DNA of 64,000 nucleotides. Origin: Pseudomonadota bacterium. Lineage in GTDB: Bacteria; Pseudomonadota; Gammaproteobacteria; Burkholderiales; Burkholderiaceae_C. A model generated the notes under the pieces. That model searched no databases and had not been told where the DNA came from. It worked only from the letters and a program-made list of their open reading frames with translations. The translations under genes were made by a program, and so were the position numbers. Below are positions 40,025-49,527 of the stretch, one piece after another (within the stretch, counting starts at the first letter, position 1; every line of letters starts with the position of its first letter). The stretch spans positions 1 to 64,000 of the forward strand of contig CAUJHV010000029.1 of assembly GCA_963205115.1 (NCBI GenBank), read 5' to 3'.

Positions 40025-42291
40025 GGGTCGATGCCCTGCCAGCGGCCGAGGTCGGCCACCAGCGGATCGGGTTGCAGGAAGCGCCGCAGCACGTTGCCGG
40101 TGATGCGCTGCACGGCAGCATCGCCGCCCTCGGCCGCCAGGCCGCCGACCCAGGCGATGGAGCCCGTGCTGAAGACGGCGCCGCCGCCGGGCACGGGTTG
40201 CAGCACGACATCGGCCCGCACCGCAGGCGAGTACGCGGCGCTGAGCGTCGGGCGGGACACCAGCAGTTCTTCGTTGGCGACCAGGTAGGTGCCGTCGAAG
40301 GGCAGGGAACTGGCGATGCGCCAGGCGTAGGGCGCGGAGCCCAGCGCTTCGTCGTGCCGGTCGACTTCGATGCCGGCGCAGCCGCCGCCGATCGCACCTT
40401 GCAGGCCGAAGGTCGCGCCTTCGGCGCCCTCGAAGACGAAGGCGACTTCGGGCCGATGGGCCGCTTCCGCGCGGCGGTAGCCCACGCAGCGCCGAAAACC
40501 CTGGCCGCAATAGCCCACGCCCAGCCAGGATTGCGGCACGAGCCCGCTGCGCCGCCACAGGCCGCCGTAGGCGCCGTCGAACGCGTGGTAGTACTCGCCG
40601 GGCTCCTCGGCCCAGCTGCGGTTGCCGTCTTCTGCGCGGCGCAGCTCGATCACGCCTTCGGTTTCGGGATGGCAGGCCACCTTCCAGTAGAAGCCGTTGC
40701 CGCCCAGGTACATCAGCCGGCCGCCGTCGTCGATGAAGCGGCGGTAGGCCGCCACGGTCTGTGGCGTCGCGTATTCGGGGTGGTTGCCGGTGAGCACCAC
40801 GCGGTAGGGCGCAAGCGCATCGGCGCCTTGTGCCTGCAGGTCCTCGTCGGTGAGGGCGTGCCAGGCGATGCCCTCGCGTTCGAGCCACTCCACCAGCAGC
40901 AGGTCGCCCGGATAGTTCCATCGGCCCGAGCCTTCCCCCGCCTGCCAGGCGCGCTGGTCGGGGTGGAAGGTCGGGATCGGGCGCAGGCGCGAGGCCACGC
41001 TGACACCCGAGCCGTCGTGGTGCGTGTCGTACAGCGACAGGCCCCACTGCGGATGCCGTGACAGCAGCACCTCGCTCGGGTCGAGCGAGACGACGCAATC
41101 GGCCAGCACCTCCGGGTTGTGGCCGTGCAGCGCGCAACGGTCGTTGGCGTAGGCCAGGTAGGTGAAGCTGGGGAAGACCAGCGCCACGGTGTCGCTGCGG
41201 CTCAGTGGCGCAGCGGCTGGCGGGCGCACGAACAGCGGCAGGCGGCACAGGTCACCGGTCAGCGCGTGCGCCGGCCCGTCTGCGTCCGTTGAAGCTTCGG
41301 CGGCAACACGCAGCCGCAGCGCATAGGCACCCGAGGGGAGCGACGCGGGCAAGGTGACGCGCGCGGTGACGGTCCAGCCGGCATCGGTCAGGTCGTCGCG
41401 GTGGACGTGCACGGCCGCGAAGTGCTGCGGCGCCTGTCGCCAATCGAACACCTCGCCGGTCCAGCGCGCGCCGCGCACGGCGCGCTTCGGGCCCTGGACC
41501 AGCCGGCCATGCAGGCCATGCGGCCCGAGATCCACGACGCGGTTTTCGCCGCCACCGGGCGCGAAGTCCCAGCAAGTCACCGCTCCGGGCGGCAGGCCGG
41601 TCTGCTGCAGCAGAGCCGCCTGCAGCGCATGGAGCGCCGGCGTCTCGCGCCACAGCACCGGGCGTTCGAGCCGCCCGTCGACATGTGCCTCGACGCGGCC
41701 GTCTGCCATCGGCGTGCCGGCCAGGGTCAGATCGGTCAACGCGTGTCCGCTCCCCGCGTGGTCCAACTGGGCGGAGGACCAGCGCCCCACGCGCGGATCC
41801 ACCACCTGCAGGACCACGGCCGACGGCGACCAGGACACCACCACCAGCATCCATTGCCGCAGCAGGGCGCGTTGTGCGGTGCGCGCGCGGGCCTCGCCCA
41901 CCTGCAGCGCGAAGTGGCCGTCTTCGTCGATGAGCACGCGCAGCGTGTCCGGCCCGCAGGCCAGCGCGGCCAGCGTCTGCTCGTCGCCCGCGATGCACCA
42001 GGGGCTGACCAGCAGGCCCAGCGTGCCGCTGACCAGTGCCAGCGGCTGCAAGTGTTCGAAGCGGACATGCGAGCCGGCATCGACCGGCTGGTGGCGGATC
42101 TCCACCGTCTGCACACCGGCCTCGGGCACGGTCTCGAAGACGATGCCGTCGGGCTCGGCGCGCTCCTGGCCGCGCCCCAGGCGGATCAGGTCGAGCCGCC
42201 CGGTCACCGGCCGGTCGCTGGACAGGTGGACCGCCACGGTCTGGCCGGGCGCCGCTGTCCAGCGGTCGAGATAACCCACCACCTCAGCCAT
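40021..42291 (-). CDS. N,N-dimethylformamidase-like large (beta) subunit
   Basis: A 756-residue protein of the N,N-dimethylformamidase large-subunit family (762 residues in the characterised enzyme), a mononuclear-iron amide hydrolase. The 2-Tyr-1-carboxylate iron site described for the Paracoccus enzyme appears conserved: Tyr378/381 in FTYLAY, Tyr421 in SLYDTH, and Glu506 in NHPEY (assigned by pattern, not alignment). A lectin-like domain lies at about 230-355. ATG 42291 gives MAEVVGYLDRW. It overlaps the small-subunit gene by eight bases. Substrate may be another N-formyl or small amide; dimethylformamide is only one possibility. Confidence 0.88.
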   Translation of the reverse strand: MAEVVGYLDRWTAAPGQTVAVHLSSDRPVTGRLDLIRLGRGQERAEPDGIVFETVPEAGVQTVEIRHQPVDAGSHVRFEHLQPLALVSGTLGLLVSPWCIAGDEQTLAALACGPDTLRVLIDEDGHFALQVGEARARTAQRALLRQWMLVVVSWSPSAVVLQVVDPRVGRWSSAQLDHAGSGHALTDLTLAGTPMADGRVEAHVDGRLERPVLWRETPALHALQAALLQQTGLPPGAVTCWDFAPGGGENRVVDLGPHGLHGRLVQGPKRAVRGARWTGEVFDWRQAPQHFAAVHVHRDDLTDAGWTVTARVTLPASLPSGAYALRLRVAAEASTDADGPAHALTGDLCRLPLFVRPPAAAPLSRSDTVALVFPSFTYLAYANDRCALHGHNPEVLADCVVSLDPSEVLLSRHPQWGLSLYDTHHDGSGVSVASRLRPIPTFHPDQRAWQAGEGSGRWNYPGDLLLVEWLEREGIAWHALTDEDLQAQGADALAPYRVVLTGNHPEYATPQTVAAYRRFIDDGGRLMYLGGNGFYWKVACHPETEGVIELRRAEDGNRSWAEEPGEYYHAFDGAYGGLWRRSGLVPQSWLGVGYCGQGFRRCVGYRRAEAAHRPEVAFVFEGAEGATFGLQGAIGGGCAGIEVDRHDEALGSAPYAWRIASSLPFDGTYLVANEELLVSRPTLSAAYSPAVRADVVLQPVPGGGAVFSTGSIAWVGGLAAEGGDAAVQRITGNVLRRFLQPDPLVADLGRWQGIDP

Positions 42292-42625
42292 CGATGCCCT
42301 CCGGATCCCAGCCGTGCAAGGCCTGCCAGCGGGCACGGAAAACGGCCCATTCGGCATCGGCGCGCGAGGTCCAGTGGCCGCCGACGATGTCCACCGGCAG
42401 CCCGCGCCCGCCCAGCCGCACGAGCGTCCAGCCGCCGCGCGTGGGCAGCCGCATCAGCGCATGTTTGCCGGCCGCCGGCACGTTGCGCAGCGGCAGCAGC
42501 AGGGCCTGCAGTTCGGCGTCGTAGGGGCCCATCGGGCGTTCGCGCAGGCGGCGGATCAGCACGCGCTGGCGAGCGCGGGCCTGAGCCGCGTCAGAGGTCG
42601 CGTCGTCAGTGTTCGATGCGCTCAT
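42284..42625 (-). CDS. N,N-dimethylformamidase-like small (alpha) subunit
   Basis: A 113-residue basic protein that overlaps the large-subunit gene by eight bases. Its size, position directly upstream of the large subunit, and C-terminal pattern (WTLVRL then an EWAVFRARWQ helix) fit the about 130-residue alpha subunit of DMFase, which is encoded first in the known dmfA1A2 order. The alpha subunit stabilises the alpha2-beta2 complex. It also overlaps the 3' end of the thiamine-diphosphate enzyme gene by 20 bases. Confidence 0.8.
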   Translation of the reverse strand: MSASNTDDATSDAAQARARQRVLIRRLRERPMGPYDAELQALLLPLRNVPAAGKHALMRLPTRGGWTLVRLGGRGLPVDIVGGHWTSRADAEWAVFRARWQALHGWDPEGIDG

Positions 42626-44294
42626 GGTGGACCGCCACGAAGTGGTCGGAATAGTCGTGCTTGGCGATGCGCGCGTCGATCAGCACCGGCACGCCCGCCT
42701 GGTTGAGCCGTCGGGCCTCCTGCACCGCCGCGTCGACCTGCGCTGCCTCGGTGACGGTGATGCCGTGGCAGCCCTGGGCCCGGGCGATGGCCGCAAAGTC
42801 GCTGCCCACCGCAAAGCCCGTGTTCACCAGCGGACGGCCGGTCAGCACCTGGTTGTACTGCACCCACCCGAAGGCCTGGTTGTTCAGCACCACCCAGGTC
42901 ACGCCGCACTTCCATTCGGCCGCCGTGGCCAGCTCGACGATGGACATCTGCATCGCGCCGTCGCCGACGAAGCACACGACCTGCTTGTCCGGCCGCGCCA
43001 TCTTGGCGCCGATCGCGCCGATGGCGCCCATGCCCATGGCGGTCTGCTCGGCCATGGGCACGCAGTCGCCCACGTCGAGCACGCGGTAGTAAGGCCAGTA
43101 GTAGCACCACAGGTCGGCAGCGCCGTTCTCCTTCATCAGGATCGTATCCCTGGCGAAGATGCGGTTGACCGATTCCAGCAGCTGGCGCGTGCGGATCGGG
43201 TCTTGCGGCTGCCGCGCATCCGCCAGGCAGCTGGCCGTGAACGCGCGGCTGGTATCGGCCAGGCGCTGCGCGCGGGTGTCGTCGCGGCGCAGGCCGCGGC
43301 GCTCGAGCTCGGCATCGAGATCGCGCAGGCTGGCCGCGACATCGCCGGCCAGGCCGACGTCGGGCTGCCAATTCATGCCGAGGGCCAGCGGGTCGATGTC
43401 GACCTGGATCATGCGGGCCCGGCCAGGGTAGAGCGCCCAGCTGTTGGTGCTGAAGGCCTCCAGGCGCGACCCGAGCACGAGCATCACGTCGGCCTCGTCG
43501 TACCAGCGCTTGCCGGCCTGGGTGAAATACAGCCCGATCTGGCCCAGGGCGTGCGGCCCGTCCTCGGGGTAGATGCCGCGGCCGCTGGGCGTGGTCAGCA
43601 CGGCCGCGGCCAGACGGTCGGCCATGCGCGCCACCTCGGCCGCCGCGCCCGAGACCACGGCGCCGCCGCCGCACACGATCACCGGCTGGCGCGCGCCCAT
43701 CAGCAGATCGGCCGCACGTGCCACCGCCTGCGGATCGGGGCGCATGGGGCCGTGCTGCTGCGACGGCACATAGGCCGGAATCGTGCCGCGCTGATCGGCC
43801 AGATCGGACGGCACCTCGACGTAGACCGCGCCCGGCCGGCCGCTGCGCGCGGTGGCAAAGGCGCGCCGCATCACCCAGGGCACGCGCCGGATGTCGGCCA
43901 CGCGTTCCATCCACTTGGTCACCGGTTTCATCAGCGTGCGGGTGTCCAGTTCCTGGAAGGCGCCCATGCCTTCCTGCAGCTGAACCACGCCGTTGGCGAT
44001 GGCCACCAGCGGCACCGAGCCGCAGGTGGCCTCCAGCAAGCCGGTGACCAGGTTGGTGATGCCCGGCCCCGGGTTGGAAAACACCACGCCGGGCTGGCCG
44101 GTCAGGCGGCCCCAGGCATAGGCGCAGGCCACCGCGGACTTTTCGTCGCGCATCAGCACGAAGCGGATGTCCGAATGGTCGGCCAGGTCGTTGAGCAGGT
44201 GCTTGGGGTTGCCGGGCAGGCCGAATACGCGCGTCACGCCTTCAGCCTTCAGCGCTTCGACGACGGCCCGCCAGGGGCCCATGGTCTCGGTCAT
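42606..44294 (-). CDS. thiamine-diphosphate enzyme, acetolactate synthase-like
   Basis: A 562-residue enzyme of the acetolactate synthase/glyoxylate carboligase superfamily. The catalytic Glu51 (RDEKSAVA) and the cofactor motif GDGAMQMS...LNNQ near residue 430-455 are present. It has all three domains (PYR, central, PP). The family includes C-C ligases, decarboxylases and lyases; the exact reaction cannot be told. The start ATG has a clean AGGAG site. It lies 13 bases from the ABC ATPase stop and overlaps the small DMFase-like subunit gene. Confidence 0.88.
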   Translation of the reverse strand: MTETMGPWRAVVEALKAEGVTRVFGLPGNPKHLLNDLADHSDIRFVLMRDEKSAVACAYAWGRLTGQPGVVFSNPGPGITNLVTGLLEATCGSVPLVAIANGVVQLQEGMGAFQELDTRTLMKPVTKWMERVADIRRVPWVMRRAFATARSGRPGAVYVEVPSDLADQRGTIPAYVPSQQHGPMRPDPQAVARAADLLMGARQPVIVCGGGAVVSGAAAEVARMADRLAAAVLTTPSGRGIYPEDGPHALGQIGLYFTQAGKRWYDEADVMLVLGSRLEAFSTNSWALYPGRARMIQVDIDPLALGMNWQPDVGLAGDVAASLRDLDAELERRGLRRDDTRAQRLADTSRAFTASCLADARQPQDPIRTRQLLESVNRIFARDTILMKENGAADLWCYYWPYYRVLDVGDCVPMAEQTAMGMGAIGAIGAKMARPDKQVVCFVGDGAMQMSIVELATAAEWKCGVTWVVLNNQAFGWVQYNQVLTGRPLVNTGFAVGSDFAAIARAQGCHGITVTEAAQVDAAVQEARRLNQAGVPVLIDARIAKHDYSDHFVAVHHERIEH

Positions 44295-44307
44295 GCGGTT
44301 CTCCTGT

Positions 44308-45930
44308 CTACCGGGTCCGCGCCGCAGCCCAGGCCGCGGCGTCCATGCGGGGAATGGCGGACAGCAATTCCCGCGTGTAGGGGTGTTCGGGCGCGCTCAG
44401 CACCTGGTGTGCCGGGCCCGTCTCGACGACACAGCCGGTCTTCATCACCACGATGCGGTCGGCCATGCGCGAGGCCACGCGCAGGTCGTGGGTGATGAAG
44501 ATCATCCCGAGACCGTCGCGCGCCTGGATCTCTTCGAGCAGGTCGAGGATCTCGGCCTGCACCGACACATCCAGCGCCGAGACCGGCTCGTCGGCAATCA
44601 GCAGCCGCGCCTTCATGGCCAGCGCGCGCGCGATGACGATGCGTTGGCGCTGGCCACCGGAAAACTCGTTCGGGTAGCGATCGGCCGATTTCGGATCGAC
44701 ACGCACGCGCGCCAGCAGCTCGCGGGCCTCCTGCATCGCCTGCGCATGCGGTGTGCCGTTGGCCATCGGCCCCATGGCGATGCTGTGGCCCACCGTGTGG
44801 CGCGGGTTCAGCGAGGCAAACGGGTCCTGGAAGACCATCTGCACGGCGCGCCGCAGAGGCGCGAGTTCACCCGCGCGCAGAGCGAGGTAGTCGTCGGACA
44901 CACCGGCCAGCTGCGCCTGACCGGCGTCGCAGGGGGTCAGCCGCGCGAGCAGCCGTGCCAGCGTGGACTTGCCGGAGCCGGATTCGCCCACCACGGCCAC
45001 CGTCTCCCCGCTGCCCACCGACAGCGCCACGTCGGCCACGGCGGCCACCGCCTGGGCGCGTCGCCACCAGGGGCCGCTGGCCTTGAAGGTCTTGCGCAGG
45101 CCATGGGCCTGCAGAAGCGGCGCGCCGGGCGCCCGCGGGGCACGCGGCACCAGCGGCGGCACGGCGCTCAGCAGACGCCGCGTGTAGTCCGCGCGCGGCT
45201 GGGCCAGCACCTCGCTGCGCGGGCCGGATTCCACCAGCAGGCCGTCCTTGAGCACGGCCACGTCGTCCGCCATCTCGGCCACCACGCCGAAGTCATGCGT
45301 GATAAGCAGCAGGCCCAGCCCGTGGCGGGCCTGCAGGTCGCGCAGCAGCCGCAGGATCTGCGCCTGGGTGGTGACGTCAAGGGCCGTGGTGGGTTCGTCG
45401 GCAATGATCAGCGCCGGGTTGGCGGCCAGCGCAATGGCGATCATCACGCGCTGACGCTGGCCGCCCGACAGCTGCCACGGGTAGCTGTGCACCGTCGAGC
45501 CGGGTGTCGGCAGGCCGACATCCTTCAGCAGGTCCAGCACCCTTGCTTGGCGGTCGCCAGGCCACTCGTGCCGGTCCAGCACCTCGCGCACCTGGCGGCC
45601 GATGCGCTCCAGCGGGTTCAGGCAGGACAAGGGGTCCTGGAAGATATAGCCCACGCGTCCGCCGCGCACGGCCAGCAGTTCGGTGGGGCTCATCGCCAGG
45701 GTGTCACGGCCCTCCAGCAGGATGCGCCCGCCGGTGATGCGCAAACGCGGCGACGGCAACAGCCGCACGATGGCCGCGGCGGCCAGCGACTTGCCCGAGC
45801 CGGATTCGCCCACCACACACAGCGTGCGACCGCGCTCGACGCGCAGCGACAGGTCTTCGACGGCGTGCCGCCGGTCGGCGCCTGGCGGCAGCTCGATCGT
45901 GAGCCCCTGGATGTCGAGCAGGGCCGTCAT
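44308..45930 (-). CDS. peptide-type ABC transporter, two fused ATPase domains
   Basis: A 540-residue fusion of DppD- and DppF-like ATPases. First domain: Walker A GESGSGKS near 40 and signature LSGGQRQR near 155. Second: Walker [10 protein letters not shown] near 320 and signature FSGGQRQR. Each domain powers the permease pair 45927-47746. ATG 45930 overlaps the permease stop (ATGA). It differs from the transporter at 14.7 kb by having a short linker. Confidence 0.94.
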   Translation of the reverse strand: MTALLDIQGLTIELPPGADRRHAVEDLSLRVERGRTLCVVGESGSGKSLAAAAIVRLLPSPRLRITGGRILLEGRDTLAMSPTELLAVRGGRVGYIFQDPLSCLNPLERIGRQVREVLDRHEWPGDRQARVLDLLKDVGLPTPGSTVHSYPWQLSGGQRQRVMIAIALAANPALIIADEPTTALDVTTQAQILRLLRDLQARHGLGLLLITHDFGVVAEMADDVAVLKDGLLVESGPRSEVLAQPRADYTRRLLSAVPPLVPRAPRAPGAPLLQAHGLRKTFKASGPWWRRAQAVAAVADVALSVGSGETVAVVGESGSGKSTLARLLARLTPCDAGQAQLAGVSDDYLALRAGELAPLRRAVQMVFQDPFASLNPRHTVGHSIAMGPMANGTPHAQAMQEARELLARVRVDPKSADRYPNEFSGGQRQRIVIARALAMKARLLIADEPVSALDVSVQAEILDLLEEIQARDGLGMIFITHDLRVASRMADRIVVMKTGCVVETGPAHQVLSAPEHPYTRELLSAIPRMDAAAWAAARTR

Positions 45931-46760
45931 GGCGCGGTGGCGCGCCGCGCACGCAGCAAGGGGTTGCCGGCGTCGCCGATGCCGTCGGCCAGCAGGTTGA
46001 TCGACAGCACGGTCACGAATAAGCACAGCCCGGGCAAGACGCTGAGCCACCAGGCCTCGCGGAAGACGGGACGCGAGGCGCCGATGATGTAGCCCCAGCT
46101 GATGAGGTTGGGGTCTGCCAGGCCCAGGAAGCTCAGCGAGGATTCGGTGAGGATGGCCGTGGCCACCATCAGCGAGCCCACGGCGATCACCGGGGGCAGC
46201 GCATTGGGCAGGATCTCGCGCACGATGATCTGCCCGTGCCCCAAGCCCAGCGAACGCGCGGCCTCGACGAATTCGCGGCTGCGCAGGGTCATGAACTCCG
46301 ATCGCACCAGGCGAGCCACCGGCGGCCAGGTCACCAGCGCGATGGCGATGATCACGCTGCGCAGGCCCGGCAGCAAGATGGCCACCAGCAGGATGGCAAA
46401 CAGGAAGGCCGGGATGACCTGGAAGAATTCGGTGAAGCGCACCGCGATGCGGTCGGCGGCGCCGCCGAAATAGCCGGCCAGCGCGCCCACGGTCACGCCG
46501 ATCAACAACGCGCACAGGCTGGAGGCCATGCCGATCATCAGCGATACACGCGCGCCGTGGATCAGGCCCGAGAGCAGGTCGCGCCCGAGCATGTCGGTGC
46601 CGAGCAGGAAGTCGCCGCCCGGCGCAGCCAGCGGCGGGCCGAGCAGGGCCCAGGGGTCGTGTGGCGCGAGCCAGGGGGCCAGCAGCGCGACCAGCGCAAT
46701 CAGCGCCAGCGTGCCGCCGCCCACCCACAGTCGCCAGTTCCGTTGCAGCAAGGAGGCCAT
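45927..46760 (-). CDS. peptide-type ABC transporter permease (DppC-like)
   Basis: A 277-residue inner-membrane permease. Typical DppC N-terminus with first helix then a TDMLGRDLLSGLIHGARVS motif, and the EAA-loop FVEAARSLGLGHGQIIVREILPN near residue 165-190. ATG 46760 gives the usual N-terminus. It lies 17 bases after the first permease and overlaps the ATPase gene. Confidence 0.93.
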   Translation of the reverse strand: MASLLQRNWRLWVGGGTLALIALVALLAPWLAPHDPWALLGPPLAAPGGDFLLGTDMLGRDLLSGLIHGARVSLMIGMASSLCALLIGVTVGALAGYFGGAADRIAVRFTEFFQVIPAFLFAILLVAILLPGLRSVIIAIALVTWPPVARLVRSEFMTLRSREFVEAARSLGLGHGQIIVREILPNALPPVIAVGSLMVATAILTESSLSFLGLADPNLISWGYIIGASRPVFREAWWLSVLPGLCLFVTVLSINLLADGIGDAGNPLLRARRATAP

Positions 46761-46777
46761 GGTGCGGGTGCCGGCGC

Positions 46778-47746
46778 TCAGCGGCCGATGCGCGGATCGA
46801 CGAGCCTCAGCACCAGATCGGTGAGCAGGTTGGCCAATACGACCATCACCGAGCAGATGAAGAACACGCCCAGGATCACGGCATAGTCGCGCTGCAGCAG
46901 GGCGTCGAAGGCCAGCCGTCCGATGCCGGGCCAGGCGAACACGGTTTCGATGACCACGGCGCCGCCCACCAGGTGGCCGATCTGCAGGCCGGCCATGGTG
47001 ACCGTGGGCAGGATCGCATTGCGCAGCACATGGCCGCGCATCACCTGGCGATCGGTCAGACCCTTGGCCTGCGCGGTGCGCACGAAATCGCGGTCCAGCA
47101 CCTCGAGCGTCGAGGCGCGGGCCAGCCGCACGTAGACCGCCAGGTACAGCAGCGACAGCGTCGTCGCCGGCAACACGAGGTGGTGTGCCACGTCGATCCA
47201 GTGCGCCACACCCTGCTTGGGGATCATGGAAGCCATGCCAAACGCCGGAAACCAGCCCAGTCCCACCGAGAACACCAGCACCAGCACCAGGCCGACCCAG
47301 AAGACCGGCATCGCGTAGCACAGCATCGCCAGCGAGCCGATGAGCGCATCGACCCAGCCGCCGCGCGATCGCGCGGATGCGGTGCCCAGTGCGGTGCCGG
47401 CCACGATGGCCACCAGCAGCGCGGTCACGGTCAGCAGCAGCGTGGCCGGCAGGCGCTGCGTGATCAGCTGCCACACCGGCACGTTGCTGCGGTAGCTGAC
47501 GCCCAGGTCCAGCCGGGCCAGCCGGGCCAGGTAGTTGGCCACCTGCACCGGCATGGGCTGGTCCAGCCCGTAATCGCTGCGGATGCGCGCGATGAAGGCG
47601 GCATCGGCCGCGCCGCTCTCGCCGGCGATCACCGCCGCCGGGTCGCCGGGCGCCAGGCGGATCAGCGCAAAGTTGAGAAGCCCGATAGCCGCCAGCGTGA
47701 GCAGCGCGCGGGGCAGCCACGCGGCAATGGCGGCGAGCAGGCGCAT
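46778..47746 (-). CDS. peptide-type ABC transporter permease (DppB-like)
   Basis: A 322-residue inner-membrane permease. It starts with a hydrophobic helix followed by the FALIRLAPGDPAAVI motif typical of DppB, has the EAA-loop FVRTAQAKGLTDRQVMRGHVLRNA near 220-245, and ends VDPRIGR. It lies 55 bases after the receptor gene. Confidence 0.93.
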   Translation of the reverse strand: MRLLAAIAAWLPRALLTLAAIGLLNFALIRLAPGDPAAVIAGESGAADAAFIARIRSDYGLDQPMPVQVANYLARLARLDLGVSYRSNVPVWQLITQRLPATLLLTVTALLVAIVAGTALGTASARSRGGWVDALIGSLAMLCYAMPVFWVGLVLVLVFSVGLGWFPAFGMASMIPKQGVAHWIDVAHHLVLPATTLSLLYLAVYVRLARASTLEVLDRDFVRTAQAKGLTDRQVMRGHVLRNAILPTVTMAGLQIGHLVGGAVVIETVFAWPGIGRLAFDALLQRDYAVILGVFFICSVMVVLANLLTDLVLRLVDPRIGR

Positions 47747-47801
47747 CGGGTTCTGGCGGGTCGTGGCCTGCGTGGCGACGGTGGTGTGCGTGCCGGGCCG
47801 C

Positions 47802-49379
47802 TCAGCGGGCCTTCTCCAGCCAGGCCTCGGCGAAGTTGCCGTTGGGCCCCATGCCGTTGATGACGGCGTTGTGCAGGCGCCGGCTCATCACAGTGGGCCA
47901 TTGCAGCTCGACCAGCCAGATCACGGCCGCATCCTCGACCAGCAGCTTCTGCACCTCGGAATAGAGCTGCTTGCGCTTGCCATCGTCGGTGGCCGAAGCA
48001 GCTTCGGCGAACAGGGCATCGACCTTCGGGTTCGAATAGCCGGACTCGTTGCTGAAGGGCACGCCCTTGCGCTGGTTCTCGGTGATGAAGGTGCGCGAGA
48101 CCCCGAGCGCCGGATCCGACAGCGTGGTCAGGAAGGTCATGATCATCTCGAAGTCCCAGTTCCCCAGGCGGGCGACCCAGCCGGCGGCGTCCGTGGACTC
48201 CAGCACCACCTCGATGCCCACGCGGCGCAGGGCCTGACGCGTGCTCTCAGCCGCGCGGTTCCAGACCTCGCCATACGGCAGCCCCAGCAGCTTGACCCGC
48301 GCGCGGATGCCGTTGGCGTCCTTCTTCAGGCCCATTTCGTCGAGCAGCGCTTCGGCCTTGGCGATATTGAAGTCGTACGCGCGCACGGCCGGCTCGTAGT
48401 AGGGCGAGCTGGAATGGATCGGGCCGGTGGCCACCTTGGCGAAGCCCGAGAAGATGGTGTCGCGGAACTGGTTGCGGTCCAGCGCGTGCATCACGGCCTG
48501 GCGGAAGCGCCGGTCGTTGAAGGGCGCCTGGCGCAGGTTCATCTCGATCCAGGCGATCGGAGAACCCCATTCCCAGCCCTTGGCCGTGCCTTCCAGACCG
48601 GGCATCTTGGACAGGCGGGCCGCGTCGCGCAGTTCCAGGTCGTTCTGCGTGGCGATCTGGAACTGCTGGCTCTCGATGCCCAGCGCGCGGGAGGCCGCGT
48701 CCGGGATGAAGCGGTAGTAGATCTCGTCGAGGTAGGGCAGGCCGGCGCGCCAGTAATCGGCGTTGCGCACAAGATGGATGTACTCGCCGCGCTTCCACTC
48801 CTTGAACTTGAACGGGCCGGTGCCCACCGGGTTGGCGTTGGCGGGGTTCTTGCGGAAGTCCGTGCCCTTGTAGATGTGGGCCGGCAGCACCGGCGCGCCG
48901 ATGGTGTCGAAGCTGCGGATCAGCGGTGCGAAGGGCTTCTCGAGCGCGAACTCGACCGTGTAGTCGTCGACCTTGCTGACCTTGGTGCGCTGGAAGACGG
49001 CCTTCGAGCGCGGGTGCACGTCGACCAGGTACTCGCCGAAGGTGAACAGCACGTCGTCGGCTGTGAAGGGCTTGCCGTCGTGCCACTTGACGTTGCGGCG
49101 CAGCTTGAAGGTGTATTTGCGACCGTCGGGCGCGATGGTCCAGGACTCGGCCAGCATGGGCTGCGGCGCCAAGCCGAAGTCGTAGGTCAGCAGGCTCTCG
49201 AAGATCTTCGTGCCCGGCAGCAGCGCAGGCGACTGCAGGAACATGCCCGGCACGATACCCGGGGGCTCGGGCCACAGGGTCGACTGCAGCGCGCCGCCGC
49301 GTACGGGCGCCTGTGCCGCCGCCAGGACCACCCAGCCGCCCAGCAGCAGGGCCAGCAGGTGCTGCAACAGTCTTTTCAT
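47802..49379 (-). CDS. peptide-type ABC transporter substrate-binding protein
   Basis: A 525-residue secreted receptor of the SBP_bac_5 family with a signal peptide (LLALLLGGWVVLAAAQA). The family handles peptides, nickel, opines and other amine-bearing solutes, so the ligand is not fixed by homology. ATG 49379 has a good AGGAG site eight bases upstream. It is the first gene of the thirteen-gene minus-strand run and is divergent from the MocR-type regulator. A GGCGC-GTGGT-GCGCC hairpin in the leader (49395-49409) may influence its expression. Confidence 0.93.
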   Translation of the reverse strand: MKRLLQHLLALLLGGWVVLAAAQAPVRGGALQSTLWPEPPGIVPGMFLQSPALLPGTKIFESLLTYDFGLAPQPMLAESWTIAPDGRKYTFKLRRNVKWHDGKPFTADDVLFTFGEYLVDVHPRSKAVFQRTKVSKVDDYTVEFALEKPFAPLIRSFDTIGAPVLPAHIYKGTDFRKNPANANPVGTGPFKFKEWKRGEYIHLVRNADYWRAGLPYLDEIYYRFIPDAASRALGIESQQFQIATQNDLELRDAARLSKMPGLEGTAKGWEWGSPIAWIEMNLRQAPFNDRRFRQAVMHALDRNQFRDTIFSGFAKVATGPIHSSSPYYEPAVRAYDFNIAKAEALLDEMGLKKDANGIRARVKLLGLPYGEVWNRAAESTRQALRRVGIEVVLESTDAAGWVARLGNWDFEMIMTFLTTLSDPALGVSRTFITENQRKGVPFSNESGYSNPKVDALFAEAASATDDGKRKQLYSEVQKLLVEDAAVIWLVELQWPTVMSRRLHNAVINGMGPNGNFAEAWLEKAR

Positions 49380-49460
49380 GTGTGTCTCCTGAAAGGCGCG
49401 TGGTGCGCCAGCGATGAAGAGTCGCCGAAGCCTACGCGCTCGACTGGCCCAGCTACAAGC

Positions 49461-49494
49461 ACCAATTTCTGCCAAACTGATGGAACCACTTTGC
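49461..49494 (-). promoter_or_regulatory. candidate MocR operator and divergent promoter region
   Basis: Read on the minus strand, this stretch has AAAGTGGTTCCA and two further TGG half-sites (TTTGGCAG and ATTGGTGC). MocR-family regulators bind direct half-sites of this general kind near their own promoters. Site identity is inferred from position and pattern only. Confidence 0.35.
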
Positions 49495-49527
49495 CCGGTC
49501 GGCGGCCACGCTGCCGGACCACCCGCC

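Noticed and set aside
42606-44294. Second sulfoacetaldehyde acetyltransferase
   Set aside because: It shares the ThDP fold with xsc, but lacks the Xsc-specific N-terminal and GDGAWAM...NRQWGAEK patterns.
49480-49482. ATG start for the MocR regulator
   Set aside because: It falls inside the likely divergent operator and lacks a ribosome site; the ATG at 49528 fits the family length.
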